Shown piece after piece: positions 15,190 to 16,988 of a stretch of 16,988 nucleotides of DNA. The stretch is from the NCBI GenBank assembly GCA_963511305.1, contig CAUPIJ010000032.1, forward strand, positions 1 through 16,988. Direction: 5' to 3'. Source of the stretch: Propionimicrobium sp963511305. GTDB taxonomy: Bacteria; Actinomycetota; Actinomycetes; Propionibacteriales; Propionibacteriaceae. A program made the position numbers and the translations under genes. Below the pieces are notes generated by a model, which was given only the letters and a program-made list of their open reading frames with translations, did no database searches and was not told the DNA's origin. Numbering within the stretch: the first letter of the stretch is position 1; each line of letters starts with the position of its first letter.

Positions 15190-15324
15190 GTGAATTTAGT
15201 GCTAACTGCTCGGAAGCAGACCGAGGTTGGGGATGGCCCGGTTAGTTCTGGTGTGGGTGCGGTTGGTCCTGCCGAGATTGTTGTCGAGATAGCCAAAGAC
15301 TTGTTGCATAAAAGCAAAAAGTGA
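15190..15324 (+). CDS. Possible 44-aa small ORF ahead of the HTH-Fic operon
   Basis: A GTG at 15190 (or 15199) opens a frame ending at TGA 15322-15324. Its product contains VGDGPVSSGVGAVGPAE and ends in VVEIAKDLLHKSKK, an amphipathic basic helix. There is no clear ribosome site, and the last codons fall inside the left arm of the operator repeat at 15304. I do not recognise it. It may be a real short protein, the tail of a decayed gene, or chance. Apart from this the gap between the LOG and HTH genes (15142-15340) shows only a short hairpin and the operator. Confidence 0.2.
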   Translation: MNLVLTARKQTEVGDGPVSSGVGAVGPAEIVVEIAKDLLHKSKK

Positions 15325-15346
15325 TGGCATATTTGTTTTTATGCAA
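15304..15346 (+). promoter_or_regulatory. Inverted-repeat operator and promoter of the HTH-Fic operon
   Basis: TTGCATAAAAGCAAAA (15304-15319) and the complement of 15331-15346, TTGCATAAAAACAAAT, agree at 14 of 16 positions, including a perfect outer 10 bp. The dyad is centred on 15325. The right arm covers the start codon at 15341 and most of the candidate -10 box CATATT (15328-15333), which lies 7 nt before the ATG; TTGCAT in the left arm sits at the -35 position with 18-bp spacing. A dimeric DNA-binding protein on these arms would block the promoter. Autorepression by the first gene's HTH product is the natural reading. Confidence 0.7.
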
Positions 15347-16045
15347 AATTACCTGGAGAGTTTAGTTGATTCCTGCCAGACCAATGCCTCGAACGCAGCA
15401 AGGCTGGCTGGGATGCAGCCGAGCACTCTAACAAGGGCAAAAAACCCAACAGTATCGACGCTTTCCAGGTTGGCGTCGGGTCTGCGCATGGAAATGAACC
15501 TAAGCTTCACCCCGATTCAGGACCCCAACGCGATAGTCGATTTTGAATCCATATACACCAACGAGCCACCAGCGGGAGACTGGCTGGACTATGGTGCCAA
15601 AGTTCTCTCCAAGGCAACCACCGCACAGCTAGCTTTGTTGGTTTCAAGACACTCAAAACTATCCGATAGAGAAGGAGCGGTTTTAGTAGATTCGCCAAGC
15701 CAGTGGTTTGAAGTGGCTGACTTAACAGATGCCGCAACAAACAATCTGCATTGGTGGATGTCCGGCCCGGTGGCCTGTTGGGCGGCAGGTCTGGAAGGTG
15801 CAGATGGACCATCCGAGTTCGTTGTTTATTCAGACCGCCCGGAATACGTTGCTCAGGCTCTACAAAGTTCTGCTGGCAGCGGGAAAGCCTGGGTGTTGCC
15901 TTCAAGTCCGCAAATAAATACCACCGGACAAGCCTTGGCTCCAGGCCAGCGGTGGACGAACATTGGTCGAGCTACCATCGACACCATTTGCACAGCTTGG
16001 GGCAACGAGAATTTAGAACAAATATCGCAATGGGTGGGAGCGTAA
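15341..16045 (+). CDS. HTH-domain protein, putative antitoxin/regulator of the Fic partner
   Basis: The 234-aa protein begins with a compact helix-turn-helix (about 3-50: NAARLAGMQPSTLTRAKNPT then VSTLSRLASGLRM), like XRE/lambda-repressor domains. The remaining 180 residues match no family I recognise; they contain DWLDYGAKVLSKATTAQLAL, a tryptophan-rich stretch (NLHWWMSGPVACWAAG, 135-150) and GQRWTNIGRATIDTICTAWG. There is no signal peptide or membrane segment. The mRNA is probably leaderless, with the operator repeat over its start. Its stop overlaps the Fic gene start in TAATG, which means coupled translation. I infer a regulator that represses the operon and may neutralise the Fic protein through its C-terminal part. 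Nothing in the sequence proves antitoxin activity. Confidence 0.75.
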   Translation: MQNYLESLVDSCQTNASNAARLAGMQPSTLTRAKNPTVSTLSRLASGLRMEMNLSFTPIQDPNAIVDFESIYTNEPPAGDWLDYGAKVLSKATTAQLALLVSRHSKLSDREGAVLVDSPSQWFEVADLTDAATNNLHWWMSGPVACWAAGLEGADGPSEFVVYSDRPEYVAQALQSSAGSGKAWVLPSSPQINTTGQALAPGQRWTNIGRATIDTICTAWGNENLEQISQWVGA

Positions 16046-16836
16046 TGAAAGAAAGCATTTTCAAAAAAGGCTCAAACCAGTACAAAAAGGTTCTCAAAGA
16101 CCCACGCTCGATGCCTGCCCCCGAAGTTGATATAGAACAAAACTTCGATATTGCTAGGCCTCAAGGAGTCGAACGTGCGCTCTACCGATTCCGCGCATCC
16201 TGGGATGCCCACGTCTGGACTGCCGCCGCCAGAGAGGGCAATACCTACACTTTGCCCGAAGTTAGGACTCTTATCAGTGGCGTTTCGGTTGGCGGCAAAA
16301 CCACCGCTGAAACTCAACAGATTGAAAGCCTGATTGAGTCCAACAAAATGCTTTTCGACCTTGTTACTGCTGGACAGTTTCGAGTCGATAAAAGTACTTT
16401 TTGTCGGTTGCATTCGGTGATTGCAAAACATGAGGCTTTGGGTGCAGGCTTCTTTCGTGGCGAGCAACCAGGCCCGGTGATGAGCGGCGGAACAGTGCAA
16501 TTGGCCAACGGCGGTACCTATCAGGCCCCGCAGGACGGTATCACCACCAAGTTCACCAAGATTGTTGCCGATTCCCAAAAACTCGAATCCGAAATAGACC
16601 GAGCCTGCTTTTTGTTTTGCCACCTGGCCCGGCTCCAACCGTTTTTCGACGGCAACAAGCGAACTAGCCTGGCCTTGGCGAACGGCTTATTAATGTCGAG
16701 CGGCCTCGACGCGATCTTAATTCCGGCCAAAGACCGTGCGCTGTATAACAACCTGTTGGATAGATTGTTTGCCGAAGGCGATGCCGATTCGATGAGCCGG
16801 TATTTTCGTTCGATACTTGCCGATCCGCACACTTAA
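16045..16836 (+). CDS. Fic-domain protein with Gln in place of the catalytic His
   Basis: Fic enzymes usually transfer AMP or related groups to target proteins through HxFx(D/E)GN(G/K)R. This 263-aa protein has QPFFDGNKR (198-206): the phosphate-binding D202-G203-N204 and K205-R206 remain, but the base His is Gln198. The Fic core spans about 115-235. A helix near the N-terminal side carries AAAREGN (60-66; E64), placed like the inhibitory (S/T)xxxE(G/N) motif of class II Fic proteins but with Ala60 at the Ser/Thr position. EVRTLISGVSVGG (72-84) follows. I chose ATG 16045, preceded by GGGAG and overlapping the HTH gene's stop, not upstream codons in the same open frame. I recall other Fic proteins with Gln at this site, so it may be a clade trait rather than decay. 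Confidence 0.88.
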   Translation: MKESIFKKGSNQYKKVLKDPRSMPAPEVDIEQNFDIARPQGVERALYRFRASWDAHVWTAAAREGNTYTLPEVRTLISGVSVGGKTTAETQQIESLIESNKMLFDLVTAGQFRVDKSTFCRLHSVIAKHEALGAGFFRGEQPGPVMSGGTVQLANGGTYQAPQDGITTKFTKIVADSQKLESEIDRACFLFCHLARLQPFFDGNKRTSLALANGLLMSSGLDAILIPAKDRALYNNLLDRLFAEGDADSMSRYFRSILADPHT

Positions 16837-16841
16837 AGTTT

Positions 16842-16952
16842 GTGACTAGATTTATTGTTCCCGATGGTTTAACCGGGGTGGCTGCCGCCGCCAGTTTGAC
16901 TCAAGCGACACTAAAACATCTCAATGTTGCCAGTGAATGTACTGAACCCTGA
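16842..16952 (+). pseudogene. Start of a third operon gene, cut by an IS element
   Basis: A GTG five bases after the Fic stop opens a frame reading VTRFIVPDGLTGVAAAAS then LTQATLKHLNVASE, about 32 codons of protein-like composition. It then enters the IS-like tip at 16938 and stops at TGA 16950-16952. The position suggests a third member of the HTH-Fic operon, now truncated. I do not recognise the sequence, there is no strong ribosome site, and chance coding cannot be excluded. Confidence 0.35.
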
Positions 16953-16988
16953 AAGTTGGACGTTTATTTGTTCAGTTTTTAGGGTTAG
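16938..16988. mobile_element. End of an IS3-family (IS150-like) insertion sequence, partial
   Basis: TGTACTGAACCC followed by AAAGTTGGAC (16938-16961) resembles the terminal inverted repeat I remember for IS150-group elements (TGTACTG..CCC..AAAGTT.GAC). The window ends 27 nt later, before any transposase frame would be expected. A contig ending just inside an IS is common because multi-copy elements break assemblies. The match is from memory, so family is likely and subgroup is tentative. Confidence 0.5.

Noticed and set aside
15751..16044. Extended N-terminus for the Fic protein in the same open frame
   Set aside because: This would overlap most of the HTH gene; ATG 16045 has GGGAG upstream and the typical TAATG coupling, and the extension looks like out-of-frame translation of the HTH gene.

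Overview
The window looks like a contig from a moderately high-GC actinobacterium, most likely Actinomycetaceae or a close relative (family level is inference). Supporting signs are the Corynebacterium-type glycogen synthase next to glgC, a DUF3117 gene, an MgtE-N/CBS protein without a transporter domain, a DUF1003 protein and an Mrp ATPase. The order LOG - DivIVA-like - DUF3117 - glgA/glgM - glgC - O-methyltransferase - ... - Mrp - DUF1003 - MgtE/CBS resembles, as I recall it, the Rv1205-Rv1234 stretch of Mycobacterium tuberculosis. Several genes have a TANNNT-like -10 box only 6-7 nt before the start codon, the layout of leaderless transcripts common in actinobacteria.

Layout. 1-130 is G/C-homopolymer sequence that looks like a bad contig end. 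165-1530 (-) is a cell-wall surface protein with an InlB-type repeat; its signal peptide is out of frame because of a G7 tract. 1691-2059 (-) is the RNase P RNA. 2079-3932 (-) holds a C4 zinc-ribbon coiled-coil protein, a single-domain rhodanese and a ThiF/MoeB-like protein; the last two look like a MoeZ split in two. 4017-5492 (+) is aminopeptidase P. 5552-6253 (-) is a general-stress-type membrane protein, divergent from a + operon of MgtE-N/CBS protein, DUF1003 protein and Mrp (6386-9412). dapA (9458-10339, -) and an O-methyltransferase (10404-11054, +) diverge from an AT-rich promoter. glgC (-) and glgA/glgM (+) also diverge (11113-13674). DUF3117, a small DivIVA-like membrane protein and a LOG-family protein follow on the - strand (13733-15141). 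Most convergent gene pairs share a strong two-way hairpin terminator.

The most unusual part is the right end (15304-16988). It holds a bicistron of an HTH protein of unknown C-terminal family and a Fic-domain protein joined by a TAATG overlap. A near-perfect 16-bp inverted repeat covers the promoter and start codon. The Fic motif reads QPFFDGNKR, with glutamine where the catalytic histidine normally sits. A third reading frame starts 5 nt after the Fic gene and is cut by what looks like the tip of an IS3-family (IS150-like) element, where the window ends. I read this as a self-regulated toxin-antitoxin-like or Fic-derived module at the edge of a conserved core block.

By likely function, the core genes cover protein turnover (PepP), sulfur carrier activation (ThiF/rhodanese), Fe-S cluster delivery (Mrp), lysine and diaminopimelate synthesis (DapA), glycogen or glucan synthesis (GlgC, GlgA/GlgM), tRNA processing (rnpB) and several conserved proteins of unknown role. 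No tRNA genes, rRNA genes or CRISPR array were seen, and no gene-free stretch exceeds 300 bases.
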